Shown here one piece after another: positions 12,155-24,310 of a DNA stretch of 64,000 nt (positions are counted from its first letter, which is position 1; every line of letters starts with the position of its first letter). The position numbers and the translations under genes were made by a program. The stretch comes from Pelobates cultripes (taxonomy: Eukaryota; Chordata; Amphibia; Anura; Pelobatidae), in assembly GCA_933207985.1 (NCBI GenBank), contig OW240913.1, forward strand, positions 352,461,507 through 352,525,506, read 5' to 3'. A model generated the notes under the pieces. That model was given only the letters and a program-made list of their open reading frames with translations, was not told the origin of the DNA and ran no database searches.

Positions 12155-14162
12155 CAGGGCCGGACTGGGGATACAAAGCAGCCCTGGAAAAAAAATTTGT
12201 GCCAGGCCCATAAGTCACTGCGCCATATATTGTCGCGTGTAATATGTAAGGCTATGTCTTGCCAGGACAGATGATTGAGTTATATATATTGCTTTTTCTA
12301 ATATAAAATATTGGTCCTTTCAGGGTAAAACGTTTAATTATACAGTAAGCATACTCACATGCAGACACAGGCAATTTCACTGACATTTCAGTGACACACA
12401 CAAGCTCATTGATACACAGCCTCATAGACAAACAATCTTACTGATATACATCAGCTCATTGACATAAAAACACAAACTCACTCACTAGCAGGCACACGCA
12501 TGCAAGCAAGCTCACTCACTAGCAGACGCACACACACAGCTTAATGTGGTGGTACTGGTGTCTATAGCATGTCCCTACAGACTTTTCAACGTAAACACTG
12601 ACTTTTCAGAGAAAAGGCAGTGTTTACATTGCTTCAAAGTGACACTGCTAGTGACAGTCACTCAGACGGTCACTAAAGGTGCTTCCTGTGTTAGTGCACC
12701 TACATTCAGGGCCTCCACACTCTGTAGGTGCTGAACGTTCCCCATAGAGATACATTGATTCAATGCATCTCTATGAGGAGATGCTGATTGGAGTGGCGTT
12801 TTGCAGCCAATCCTATGGCAAAACATTGGATTGGCTGAGATCATCAAGCTTGATGATCTCAGCTATAGAGGCAGGGCCAGTCGAGGGGAGACCAGCACGC
12901 TGCGTGGGGAAAAAAAAGGTGAGCAAAAACACTATTTTTAAACACACATTTACACCATGACAGACACAGAAACACACATATACCATGACAGATACACACC
13001 CCATGACAGACACACACACACCATGACAGACCATGACACAGACAGACCCACACACACACATACCATGACACAGACATGCACACACACCATGGCACACACA
13101 GACACACAACCCATGACGGACAGACACACACCCCATGACGGATAGATACACACCCACCGCATGACGGACAGACAGACACACACCCCATGACGAACAGACA
13201 GACACACACCCCATGTCGGACGGACAGACACACACCCCATGACGGACAGACACACACCCACCCCATGACGGACAGACAGACACATACCCCATGACGGACA
13301 GACAGACACACACACACCCCATGACGGACAGACACACACACACCCCATGACGGACAGACACACACACACCCCATGACGGACAGACACACACACCCCATGA
13401 CGGACAGACACACACACACCCCATGATGGACAGACAGACACACAAACACACACACCCCATGACGGACAGACACACACCCCATGACACAGACAGACAGACA
13501 CCATGACACAGACAGACAGACACCATGACACAGACAGACAGACACACACACACACCATACAGACAGACACCATGACACAGACAGACAGACACACACACAC
13601 ACCATACAGACAGACAGACACCATGACACAGACAGACACACACACACACCATACAGACAGACACCATGACACAGACAGACACACACCATACAGACCGACA
13701 GACACACACACACACCATACAGACAGACATACACATTACTTATACCTGCCAGGGGGAGGTCTTCTGGGGGCCTTTTACCGCTGGGGAGGTCTTCTGGGGG
13801 CATCTGGGGGACATGTGCTGTCGGCCGCTGGGGAGGTCTTCTGGCGGTCGCTGGCAGACTTGTCCTGGCGGCCGCTGGGGGAGCTGCGCGAGCTGCGCTG
13901 GCTCTGCCCTCCCGCGCTACTGAATGAGACCGGCGCCGGAATATGACGTCATATTCTGGCGCCAGTCTCATTCAGCTGCGCGCTGGGGAGCAGAGCCAGC
14001 GCAGCTCGCGCAGCTACCACAGCGGCCACCAGGACACGTCTGCCAGCGGCCGCCAAAAGACCTCCCCAGCGGCCGACAGCAGACCCAGGTGTCTGCCCGG
14101 CCCCAGGTGCCGACGGCCCACCGGGAAATTTCCCGGTATCCCGGTGGGCCAGTCCGGCCCTG
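12155..14162. mobile_element. Non-autonomous hAT element, copy 2 (2008 bp), mismatched flanks
   Basis: Same termini and internal order as copy 1 (palindrome 12834-12863, minisatellite about 12955-13727, large palindrome about 13814-14087). It differs by substitutions, a shorter AT tract and a different minisatellite. The left flank is GAAGTTGT but the right flank is CCTCTAAT, the target duplication of copy 1. A simple insertion would give equal flanks, so this copy is either chimeric or recombined. Confidence 0.85.
12955..13727. repeat. CA-rich minisatellite inside hAT copy 2
   Basis: Same unit type as the array in copy 1, but with different internal order and length. The minus strand carries spurious long Cys/Val/Ser-rich open frames. 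Confidence 0.9.
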
Positions 14163-16532
14163 CCTCTAATCAATGTTGGAAGGGATGTGGTGAAGTAGGG
14201 ACTTTCCTCCACTGCTGGTGGACTTGCCCCAAACTAAAACCCCTATGCCAAAGCATCACAACACTAATCTCTGGACTGCCCAACAAACCATGCCCCCTAG
14301 GCCTGTGGGCACTTTTACTTTTAAAACCCTTGGACTCTTTCACAATAGCAGAGAGCAAACGAATAGCACACATAGCACTGGCAACACGAAGAGCAATAGC
14401 GGAACAATGGTCAACACTAAACATAACCTCACAAACTACCATTGCCAAAAAGATACAAGACAGCGTTAACATGGACAGACTAATGTCTCTGATGACACCC
14501 AAAAAGTTCCACAAAACTTGGGACCCATGGCTAACCGGAGAAACAACCCTACCCTGGTAAGAAAACACACCACATATAGAGCCTAGCTTGGGCTTACTTA
14601 AAACCCCCATCAAGATGGAAACAACTGGCACAACATGGTCCCCAGCTACACACTCCTTCTCCTTTCACCCCCAACTCCTCCCTCCCACCCTCTACATTAC
14701 CTAATGGTAATTCTACAATCTAGGATCTGCAGCTAATTTTCAATAAATTTTAACTGAGTAACATTTTGATAAGCTTACATTCTTTCATGAACGAAAACTC
14801 TGACCAATTCCTTCTTCTTCTTATGCCTCCTAAATCAGCAACTACATGCTTTTTTACCCCCCACAAACGACCTTACGAAGCTCCCAGCTCTCGCTTCATT
14901 GCTGCCAGATTAATCTGCCTCCCCAACTGTTCCTTAAATGCAATTTAACCCTGTTGTTCTGCAATGTATATATATAACATTCCTTTGATGTGTGTTTTAT
15001 TTCTATATTTCTATATTTTTATAGAGTATGTCAGTTTGTGAGCCTGTACACCAGAGTGCTCATTCAGTTCTACCAAGATATTGTTAGTCACTAAGGATTA
15101 AAAAATGTAAAAAACCAACACTCCCATTATTCCGTTGAGTGCACAAGTTGCCATGGTATTTGGAAAAAGCAAGTGAACCACCAAAAGAATGAAATAACAA
15201 TTATTTTAAGACAAGTAGTGAGTGAAAGGGTATTATTACTCTGTCAATCTCGACTGATTTTACCTTAATTCTTGTGCAGATCTCGGTTTTCATTGTGATC
15301 TATGCCTTACTGTAGATATTAACTCTATCCTTCTCAGAGAGTTTTCAAAGCCAATGCTTTTATATGACCTAGTAAATGAATTAATGTATAGACAAAAGGG
15401 TAAATTAATCTGTTAATGCGTAGTAAAAAAGCTACAAACCTAATTTCTAACTGAGCAGAATATATAGTTACCAGTCATTTAAAAAAAATGAATAGTGTGT
15501 TTGTTGGTCACTGGATAACTTGTATTGTACCTTCCAAGTTAAGAAGAAAATGTAACACATTTTTATAGGTGTACCATGTATCCAGGAATGGCAAAGGGAG
15601 GAAGCAAAGGGAGGTGAAATGGGTGCGTGATCCCATCATTCATGCTCGACTGGATGACAAACATCACTTCAGGTTTGTATTCAGGATTGTCCATACACAG
15701 GGTGCTAGTATGGGTGGATTGGCCCGGGAAAAGTCTTGCACAAGATGAGGACATTTCGTAATGCCCTCCCAAGGTTTACTGGAAAAAATGCTTGTATGGT
15801 GAGACAGGCACCCAAAATTGTCCTACAGGATTCAGGACTGCTATCATGTATGCTACTGCATAAAAATCACTGGGATACATCAAGGCAGAATTATAGAAAT
15901 GTGGTTACTAATATTCATGTGTGCTCCTGCTTGTAGTTTTCTAGTAACGGTGCGTTTTTGTTTTGATCTGATTGCTGCGTGAACAGATGCTAACATTTTT
16001 ATTGTTTTACTGTTTGCTGCCTGGTTGACCTTCTGCCGATTAATATTGAATCTGTAGTTTGCACTGACTGTTGACCTGTATAATAACTGTACGTATCTAT
16101 GCATTCCTGACAATGACTTGTCTGACTGTCTGATTTCATCTCTTGGTCATGATATATACTCACAGGACAACTGGAAAGCCAGGGATCTTTTTGTCTGCTT
16201 CCAATAACTCTGCAGATCTCATTGGAAAGCCCAATCGTGTGTGCACAGCACCAGCACAGAGGATGCTCAATGAGGAGACTCTGATTGGTGTATTCCCTGG
16301 TAAAAGGAGTGTTTGCAAAGGCTGCAGACAGCAGATCTGCAGCTTTTCTAAGCTATTTTTACATAAACCCCCAAAGAAAACATGCAGATACAAATATATG
16401 TATGTTTTCTTTGGGACATAAACAGTGAAAAGATAAAAAAAACAAGTGGTGTCCCTTTAATGGCAACACATGAAAGGTGTCCCCCTGCAACATGTACTAT
16501 GTATATGCTGTACTTCCTCATTGACCAGTTAC

Positions 16533-17021
16533 TTAAAGGGACATTATAGTCACCAAAACAACTTTGGCTTAATGAAGGTGTTTTTGTGTTTAGATAATGA
16601 ACCTGCAGTCTCACTTAAATCACTATTGTTTTTGTTCATGCAGCTCTAGCCACACCTCCTTGAAAACAAAATGGTTTCAGTTTCACTTGGATATTAACTT
16701 ACTTTAGAGATTTTTATCTCCTGCTCTGTAAACTGAACTTCAATTACATACAGGAAGCTTCTGCAGAGCAGTCGATTAAAAATTCTAAATTAAACAGAAT
16801 CTGCAATAAAGGAAGTGTAAACATTAGTTGACTCTTTACAGGAAGTGTTTAGGAAGGGTGTGTTAGTCATATTTAGGAAGGAGTGACTAGGGCTGAATAA
16901 ATAAAGTGATTTAACTCATAAATGGCAGAGAATTGAGCAGTGAGACTGAAGGGGCATGTTCTATACACCAAAACTGCTTCATTAAGCTAAAGTTGTTTTG
17001 GTGACAATAATGTCCCTTTAA
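16533..17021. mobile_element. TTAA-flanked MITE, second copy
   Basis: Identical to the element at 7868-8356, carried along in the duplicated block. Confidence 0.8.
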
Positions 17022-18539
17022 CTTACAGCAGGTTCTGAATTCTACATACCACAAGGCAACACTTTTCATGTGCTGCCCACCAATATCTATAAGTGATATT
17101 TGTTGTTTGTATTTCACATATTTTGTGTATTTTTGTGTTGTATCATCATGTGTGAATTTATATGTACGAGCATGTGAATTTATGTAGTATATATGTGTAC
17201 ATGCAAGTGTGTATTTGTGAGTGAATTTGTGCTGAAAAGCAACCATCACATGATAAAAGACAGTGTATCTTTAATATTTTGTATCCCCCCGCTTCATTTT
17301 TTTTAATGGTGTGAAGGCAAGTTTTTTTATTTTATAGTACATAGAAGAATTTAGTAATTTTAAAGAGAAGAAATGGACAAAATATGGTTTTATAGCAACA
17401 ATGCCTTACCCTTTGAATATGTATAAATTAGCAAATAAAATAGATTATCCAAGAAAAGGCAAAAATAAAGTTAAAGTACATTACAATGACATAAAGTTGG
17501 AGATCCTGATTTCATACGGGTTCATATTTAAAGTGTTAATCACCACTATCATTAAAATTAAACAAATTCTAATCAATGTATATATACACACCCACATGGG
17601 GTAACTACAAAAGGTATTTTGGATGCAACATCCTTTAATTGTAGCAATCTGCAAAGCAGTTAGATTAGATTCCTCCTGGTTGTCCTGCATTGGCATCTTA
17701 CTCATCTTTTTATAAAGCAATCCATATGTTGCCAGATGTTTCTTTATGATATTCATAAACTCAGATTATCTGCCATTTAACCATTTGAATGCCAAATAAA
17801 CCCAGATAAGTCATGGCAATGCATTGCTCACTATTTGTATTGCTCTTTTTGTTCTTAGTACTTGAAGGGTTAAACAGACATCACAGACGAGCAGGTTAAC
17901 CACAGTTAGAATTCTAAACTCTTTTTATAGTTTTGATTATGAATACATTAACAATACCAGCCTGTTTGTCCCTAACACTCCATTCCAGACATGTATTAGT
18001 TTACAGTTATACCTGTCATCTTCACAGTTAATTCCCATCAGTTCAGTCAAAACAGAGAACCACCACCACCACCTAGCACAATATAAACCATTACAGTGTG
18101 TGCCCTTCAACATTTACTGTCTCTGGTTTGTCTGAGAGTCATACTTTCTGCTATTTGTTGCTAGACAGACTGTCTGCAGGTTACAGCAGTGTCTGATCTG
18201 TGTAGATTCTCCCTGGGAAGGCTTACATAGCGAGCAATAAGCTTTCTTATATTATATCTGACTCAGCTGCCAGTTAGATACATATTAACCTTCTCTCTGA
18301 CTGCAAATACAACAGTTAATCATTGGCTTGCTGGCAGCTATGGGGTTGTTATTATTGCACATGATTTTTGTTTTGATAGAATTGCATGCACTCTCAGCAG
18401 CAAACAGCTCTCTGTAACCTCCAGGTTTACCATACATTCTCTCCTCACCTCTCATGGTGGAGGCACCACCCATGACTCTCCCTCTGGGAGGCTGGACCCT
18501 CTCCTCTTCAAAGCATTAGCAGCCTCCAGCTCCATCACA

Positions 18540-18850
18540 GACCTGGGGATCTCCTCGGGCTGACTGAGCTTCCAAAACTTCTTCATTTACAGCGAGGAGA
18601 AGCAAGGATCCCCAATCCTGGCCACACGTGGACCTTCCTGTCTATCCAGGAGACATCTCGATACCATCGGCTCGGTGGGCACACTGGCTAAACCTGGAAT
18701 TAATTATTTCCTGCTTCCGATGCCAGATTTAGGGGACTTCTCGGGTTGAGGCTCCAAAAGTTCTTTCTATTTTGCAAGGAAAAGAAAGGAAACGCAGTTT
18801 CTACCGTTCGTGGACTTCAGTCCCTGCCGTACAAAAAAATTGATACATTG
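18540..18850. promoter_or_regulatory. Presumed 5' UTR/upstream region of ankyrin gene with diverged tandem units
   Basis: Two diverged units resemble each other in order: GGGGATCTCCTCGGGCTGA, then CTTCCAAAACTTCTT, then CACACGTGGACC (18545-18635), and GGGGACTTCTCGGGTTGAGG, then CTCCAAAAGTTCTTT, then CGTTCGTGGACTTC (18732-18818). A weaker third part may follow near 18900. The position 1.2-1.5 kb before an ATG suggests a transcribed leader or promoter, but no start site can be fixed by eye. Confidence 0.35.
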
Positions 18851-19102
18851 TTAACTGGTGGGATTGATACATTGTCTGAATGATATAATCTGCGATCACT
18901 GTGCACGATCTCCCAGGAGAAGACACCAGTGACCAGAGACTCCAGAGAATAACTGCTCGTTCCCTTACAAACGGTCCCTGGACTAGAATTGGGGCACTCT
19001 AGACGCATGAATGAAGATGTTGTCTATATTTGTGAATGAAGATGCCTACAAGAGAAGGTTTATTAAAAGCCACCAGGCTAAGTAATTAATGACTGGTAGG
19101 AA

Positions 19103-19316
19103 TGGGCTTTATTTTTGTAACACTGATGGACATTTAAGAGTATATAGATTATCAAATGTTTTAGAATGACACATAATACCAGCAGCACTTATTCTAGAGT
19201 AAATGTATATGGGCTTTATTTTTGTAACACTGATGGACATTTAAGAGTATATAGATTATCAAATGTTTTAGAATGACACATAATACCAGCAGCACTTATT
19301 CTAGAGTAAATGTATA
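19103..19316. repeat. 107-bp tandem duplication, second copy
   Basis: The same two-unit array as at 10438-10651, here about 700 bp upstream of the ankyrin gene start. Confidence 0.95.
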
Positions 19317-20013
19317 TGATTTGGCTTCAGGTGGAGTAATGTTTGAGAAGAGGACATTAATAACCTATAACTAGTTAAAATACAATGCTAAATTTGGGGG
19401 TATAGATTTCGTGGATTTGCAGACTAGCTCCTAGTTTATAAACCTTTACTAGTCTAGAAGTGTGGGAATTAAGGCTAGCAAACCCTGCAGTTAGATGTAC
19501 ATATGGCCAGCAGTTTGTCAGTGCAGGACTAGTTGTGGTAATAGTTGGCCTTTTTTTTTTTTTTTATAAAGTGCAGAAATTCTGTGTAATACTTTGTTGG
19601 GTTAGGGAGAGTAGCAGCCCTTACTTTTATTTATACTAGTTTGATAGGTTTTGACAAACTACTTTAGAGGAGGAGAGTTCAGTGGGAGGACAATTTAAAT
19701 TACATGCATGCCAACCTGTTAGCTGAGCAATATGAACACATTTTAGTTGATAGTAGTTTGTCAGGTCAGTACCAACTGTTGTACATAGCTGGTAAATAGA
19801 CAATTAGTGTATACAGGTAAGCAAGACTAGCTGCTGTGTGCTGTAGTTTGTTGGGTCGAGACTAGCAGTTACAGGTATAGATGCCTGTTGGGTTAGAAGT
19901 TGTGTAAAGGAACTAGGTTAGGAAGGGTAGTTATGTGCTGATATTGAGTAGCTAAAGATAGAATATTAACATTAGCAGTAAGGAGGAAGTTGTGAGGTCC
20001 TTAGGCAACTAAT

Positions 20014-21432
20014 ATGCTTAAGGTGTCTGGAAAGTCACAGGCAGAGAGCACTGGGACTCAGGAACTACTGGATGCTATGTCCAATGACCAAATGCACCTG
20101 GTCCGCTTTATTGTTGATGCTCTGGATGGAAAGATAGTTAACACACGTGGGGGAGAGTTGAGCCGGACGCCACTTATCTGCAGCGCTCTTCTCCCGGAAC
20201 AGCGGGCCCGACAGCGCTACATGCAGCTCCTCCTGGACAAGGGTGCGGAAGTGAACAGCCGGGACCGAGCAGGTCGCACCGCACTCAGCTATTCCTGTGA
20301 GAGAGGACATCTACAGGAGGTGAAACTGCTGGTGCAACGTGGAGCCGACCCAGAGCTGTCTGACTTGTGGGGAAACACTGCCCTCATTTATGCGTCAGTG
20401 TCTGGACATGCCACGGTCTTGGACTTCCTAGCCAGAGCATTTAAAAGGCTAGGCTTACAGATTGACCGAGCCAACCGTGTGGGCAATTCCGCTTTGGATG
20501 TGGCAAGATACCTTGGACACAGGGACTGTGAGCTTGCGCTGAGTGGGGGTAATTGTGGATATAAAACAGAGGATCGTCACCTCTCTCGAGTCACCTGGAA
20601 TGAGCTACAGAATGGGTCCCACGGATCTACCCATCATTTGCTTTTGGGAAGGAGTCGTTCACTGGCCTCTCACCGACACATTGATTCAATGGACTCTATA
20701 GAGGAGGAAGACGGAGACAAAGGCAGTTGCTCCTCAAGCTCTTCTGGACTTGGGTTTTCCAATGTGCTGAACCCTAGGCCACGTTCCTGGAGTCTTCAGT
20801 ATGGGGGCCATATTGGGGAGCACAAGGAGCTTGGCCTGCACCTACCAGCACTTAGCAGTGCATCCATCCAAATTTCCACCAGCCTCTATTCTCCACGGCC
20901 TGGGAAACAGCATGTACCTGCCCTCACTCCCCTACCGGGACCACTAGGCATTCTATTGACACCACTGTCTGCTAACCCTCATTCTGCCTCTCAAGGAACT
21001 GAAGACCAATTTCCTGGGTGTTTAAAAGACCCAAGTCTTCGAAGATTTAATGATACTTATTACCGAAAGAGAAGCAGCCTTCCTTCCACTCTACTGGCTC
21101 CAGTGCCACCAGACAGAGAGCTTCTAGGATCACGCACAAAGGACACTACAAGTTGTAAGCCTGCTGCTTCGTCAAGTAACCCGTTTACTGTACTGGGGAA
21201 CAAGCTATTAAGACGCTTCACATTTCCAGAATTCAAAAAGCAGCAAGCACCAGCTAGAAGCAGTGGAAAGGGCTCTTCTGCCACCAAGGCAACTGGACCT
21301 AGAGTGATGGCAAGGTCAGAAACTTTTCCTGTGGGCAAAAACCACCCACAAGTGGTCAGCAAGCCCAGTGTAGACAGCATCAGCAGCGTGAAGTGTGAAT
21401 TTGATTTCCAGCAGCAGAATAGCTCTTCTTGA
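20014..21432 (+). CDS. ankrd63: Ankyrin-repeat protein, ANKRD63-like, intronless, 472 aa
   Basis: An intact single-exon ORF. The start is set by an in-frame TAG at 20002-20004 and by A at position -3. After a short N-terminus (residues 1-16) comes a helical lead-in with DALDGKI (residues 35-41), then about four ankyrin repeats: residues 49-84, 85-117 (GRTALSYSCERGHL), 118-154 (GNTALIYASVSGHA) and 155-179 (GNSALDVARYLGH). Residues 180-472 are Ser/Pro-rich and look disordered, with RSRSL, RRF and RKRSSLPS basic-serine motifs and an EEEDGD acidic patch (residues 230-235). The MLK start, the DALD motif, the ARA-R-x-LL-GA-VN repeat and the RLGL segment recall human ANKRD63, also intronless and about 380 aa, so this protein is longer. 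Molecular function of the family is poorly known; ankyrin repeats imply protein binding. It could be an ANKRD63 ohnolog rather than the direct orthologue. Confidence 0.8.
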   Translation: MLKVSGKSQAESTGTQELLDAMSNDQMHLVRFIVDALDGKIVNTRGGELSRTPLICSALLPEQRARQRYMQLLLDKGAEVNSRDRAGRTALSYSCERGHLQEVKLLVQRGADPELSDLWGNTALIYASVSGHATVLDFLARAFKRLGLQIDRANRVGNSALDVARYLGHRDCELALSGGNCGYKTEDRHLSRVTWNELQNGSHGSTHHLLLGRSRSLASHRHIDSMDSIEEEDGDKGSCSSSSSGLGFSNVLNPRPRSWSLQYGGHIGEHKELGLHLPALSSASIQISTSLYSPRPGKQHVPALTPLPGPLGILLTPLSANPHSASQGTEDQFPGCLKDPSLRRFNDTYYRKRSSLPSTLLAPVPPDRELLGSRTKDTTSCKPAASSSNPFTVLGNKLLRRFTFPEFKKQQAPARSSGKGSSATKATGPRVMARSETFPVGKNHPQVVSKPSVDSISSVKCEFDFQQQNSSS

Positions 21433-22742
21433 TCTAATACTCTGCCAAAACAGAACCATTTCTCTGACTCTAAAAAAGAATCCAAAAAAAACTGCCTAAA
21501 TTCTATTTTATAAGACCCTAAAAAGGTTATCTCATGTCCTGTAGACAAAAAAAAAAAAAACATTTTTGAAAACGAAATCCCTGGAAAAATCTGAAAATGC
21601 TTGTTTAAATTCGAATGTATGACAATACATGGAATTATTCAGTATTCTTGGATTTGTGGAGAATTGACAAGGAAACTGAAAATTGTGTGACAAAACTGAG
21701 ACAGATTTTGATTGGGATCTATCAGTTTTGGCCTACAATCTGCCGTCTCCTTGTAAATGTTCTACAATTCCTGATTCAGTGGGGGAAAAAAAACACAATT
21801 TAAAATTAGTAGAATTCATTTTAAATGTGGAGTCACAGCAAAGAAAATATTTTTCATATTTGCTCTTACAACATTTCCTTTTGACTATTTAACTGCCATA
21901 TTGTTATTTTGGCTGGGACTAAGGGTAATCCAAAGATGCATTTTATTTAGGAAGAATCTAAAATATATATATATTTTTTAATTATATATGCTCCTTATTT
22001 TTAGATAACTGACCATACTTGCTCCACTTGTTTTTATTTAAATGCTTATTTAATTGTTTAAATCATTTAAAATCCACTAGAAAACATTCAGAATATAATT
22101 CAGCGCTGGGACTAATCCTCCTTGCCTGATCCTTCTCCAGTGAAATCACTAAGGCTGATTACTTTTTTCTAATCAAATGTGTTTAAAAAAAACAACAACA
22201 TTGAGGATACTCAGTGCACGCCTGGCAATTACAGCAATCCACCAATCCAATTAACATAGTCTACTAATTAATCTATCCATTGGACACACACAGTGTCTGG
22301 TGTCCACAAACATCACTGGAAGTCAAAATTAGTAAATAACAGAATCTTGTCCAGTATGGAACCCTGTTTGCTTTTCTGAATGTCACCAGTAGGTGTAGAA
22401 ATGGCAAAATTGTAAATAGTTCTGTTTATCAGAAATGTCAAGGGAAATGCTGACAGGGGTTGCATCTGTCCGTCTATGTCACTCAATAAGATGCAGATAG
22501 TTTGATGCATAGACTGTCCCTTTAATGTAAAAGCCATGCGTTTACCTATCCTTGTACAGTACATCCAAACATGTAAACACACATGTAAATTATCAGACTG
22601 TATCTCAGGCTTCTAGAATGGATTTATTTTAGGCATTTTATTTTGATACTATTATATTATTTTAGGCACAATTCTTTCTTAATGACTTATTTGAAGTTGA
22701 ACGGTTATTCCAGCCACCATGAAACTTTCTGCTTTTAGAAGT
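21433..22742. other. 3' flank of ankyrin gene
   Basis: AT-rich and partly homopolymeric; probably includes the 3' UTR. No clear AATAAA was spotted close to the stop codon; the first obvious one lies at about 23645, beyond a dispersed repeat. No other gene seen. Confidence 0.4.
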
Positions 22743-23236
22743 GTTTACAGTAGAACGAGTCTGTACATGCAGCCATTTTCCTTGAAACACAGCGCATACA
22801 GAGATATTTGCACTTTGTACTGGGAGCTAATTGCAACCTCGGCAATTGTGTCTATTGTCAGCGCACACTGCATGTTGGTGGTAGACATTCTCAGCTTGTC
22901 CCCTTGCAGGCAGCCCTGGAGTGTGTCTACAAAAGAAATCTTGATAACACTTCCTCCATGTGCTCCCTCCTTACCTCCCTTCATTTACACTTAGGCTTTT
23001 TTGTTTACATTATCCGCTGTCATGTCTATATTTTTACTCCCTCCCCTCGCTGGCTCCGCAAATGCGCTCTGAGCTGGTGGAACGGTGCAATCAAATACCT
23101 GTCTATGAGAAACATCTGACTGTACCGCGTGAGGGAGGCAGTGAAAGATGGGGTGTGTTGAATTCTGCATGGGGGTCTTGCTCAGCGCTGGATTTCAGGT
23201 ACGCCTATTGGTTATTTTTAAAATTATAAGCAATGC
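22743..23236. repeat. Dispersed repeat, copy A
   Basis: About 490 bp that recur in the same orientation at 25472-25905 with roughly 90% identity by eye: TCTGTACATGCAGC at the left, GGTGGAACGGT in the middle, and CGCCTATTGGTTATTTTTAA at the right. Copy A has about 45 extra bases near 22900-22945. Class unknown; no terminal repeats or coding identified. Confidence 0.75.
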
Positions 23237-23894
23237 CCAATATAGCATTATAAATTAAAAAAAAATAAGGTTGGAGCCACCCATTAAAAAAAACACTATA
23301 GCGCTACGAACACAAACATGCATTCCTAACGCCATAGTGTTAAAATACCTTTTGGATTATTGCCCACTCAGCAACTAAAAAGAGTTTTGCTTCCCTTTAC
23401 TACCCTTGCCGCTGACAAAACACCACACTAGTTGGTAAATCGAGAGCGTGCAATGAAGGTTTGTTAGCAGAATGTGTTTTAGTATATTTTGTGTCATGGT
23501 TTTAAACGGGGTCATTTTACAAATCAGAGTTACTGCAGTGTACATTATGCAAGCACCTGTAACAAAGTTTATATATCACTGTGTTAAGGCAACATACGAG
23601 TGCACAATATAATACTGTGAAAAAGATTATGGCTAAACGTTGTCAATAAATAAAACGTGGAATATTTTGTTCATTTGAAATTGTTACAGTTGGTTTCTTC
23701 CGTATGTTGTTACTATGATACATATGTACAGTATATGTCATTGATAATAACTTGTATGCAACCGATATATTGTACTGACAGAGGATTTACCGTGAGCTAT
23801 TAGTTTAGGATGATATGTATGTATTACATACATTAAATTATAGATGCAATCCTTGCTCCACCTGTGTTGACTGTTATTTTAGAGCAAAAAAAGA
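23237..23894. other. Unassigned AT-rich DNA
   Basis: Nothing recognised. AATAAA lies at about 23645-23650 and could serve an upstream transcript, but this is unsupported. Confidence 0.5.
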
Positions 23895-24310
23895 TTAAAG
23901 GACCACTAAAGTGCCAGGAAAACATACTCGTTTTCCTGGCACTATAGTGCCCTGAGGGTGCCCCCACCCTCAGGGTCCCCCTCCCGCCGGGCTGGATGGA
24001 GAGGAAGGGGTTAAACTTACCTCTTTCTCAAGTGCCGGGCGGGGAGCTCTCCTCCCTCTTCTCCTCCTCTTCGGCTGAATGCGCATGCGCGGCAGAAGCC
24101 GCTCGCGCGTTCAGCCAGTCCATAGGAAAGCATTGACAATGCTTTCCTATGGACGCTGGCGTTTTCTCACTGTGATTTTCACAGTGAGAAGCACGCAAGC
24201 GCCTCTAGCGGCTGTCAATGAGACAGGCACTAGAGGCTGGATTAACCCTAACATAAACATAGCAGTTTCTCTGAAACTGCTATGTTTATATAAAAAGGGG
24301 GGGCGGGGGG
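23895..24310. mobile_element. Hairpin-array MITE (TTAA left end), right end truncated
   Basis: Starts TTAAAGGACCACTA and consists of consecutive local palindromes: arms 23910-23923/23930-23943, 23950-23960/23965-23975, 24073-24084/24105-24116 (one mismatch), 24119-24134/24138-24153, 24164-24175/24179-24190, 24201-24215/24223-24237 (two mismatches) and 24253-24269/24273-24289. Related copies at 41553-41978 and 42595-42812 share the segments. No coding capacity. Confidence 0.85.

Larger units (their letters stand above)
14055..19949. repeat. Apparently exact second copy of 5390-11284
   Basis: The block matches 5390-11284 at a constant offset of 8665, with no indel and no substitution in any stretch I compared, including the 15-T tract near 10885/19550. 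Identity includes the L1 tail, the T2-like MITE and the 107-bp tandem pair. Differences begin only leftward, inside the hAT element. Confidence 0.9.

Noticed and set aside
12813..13971. Minus-strand open frames of 253-370 codons
   Set aside because: Same minisatellite artefact in the second hAT copy; unit differences between copies do not preserve a reading frame.
12143..19993. Shared 12-mer GGAGGAAGTTGT at 12143-12154 (beside hAT copy 2) and 19982-19993 (before the ankyrin gene)
   Set aside because: It was considered as a displaced target duplication linking the two sites, but neighbouring bases do not match and a 12-base match is not compelling in this much sequence.
21060..21563. 167-codon minus-strand ORF
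   Set aside because: It lies antisense to the Ser/Pro-rich part of the ankyrin gene and runs into its poly-A-rich 3' flank; it is a shadow frame.
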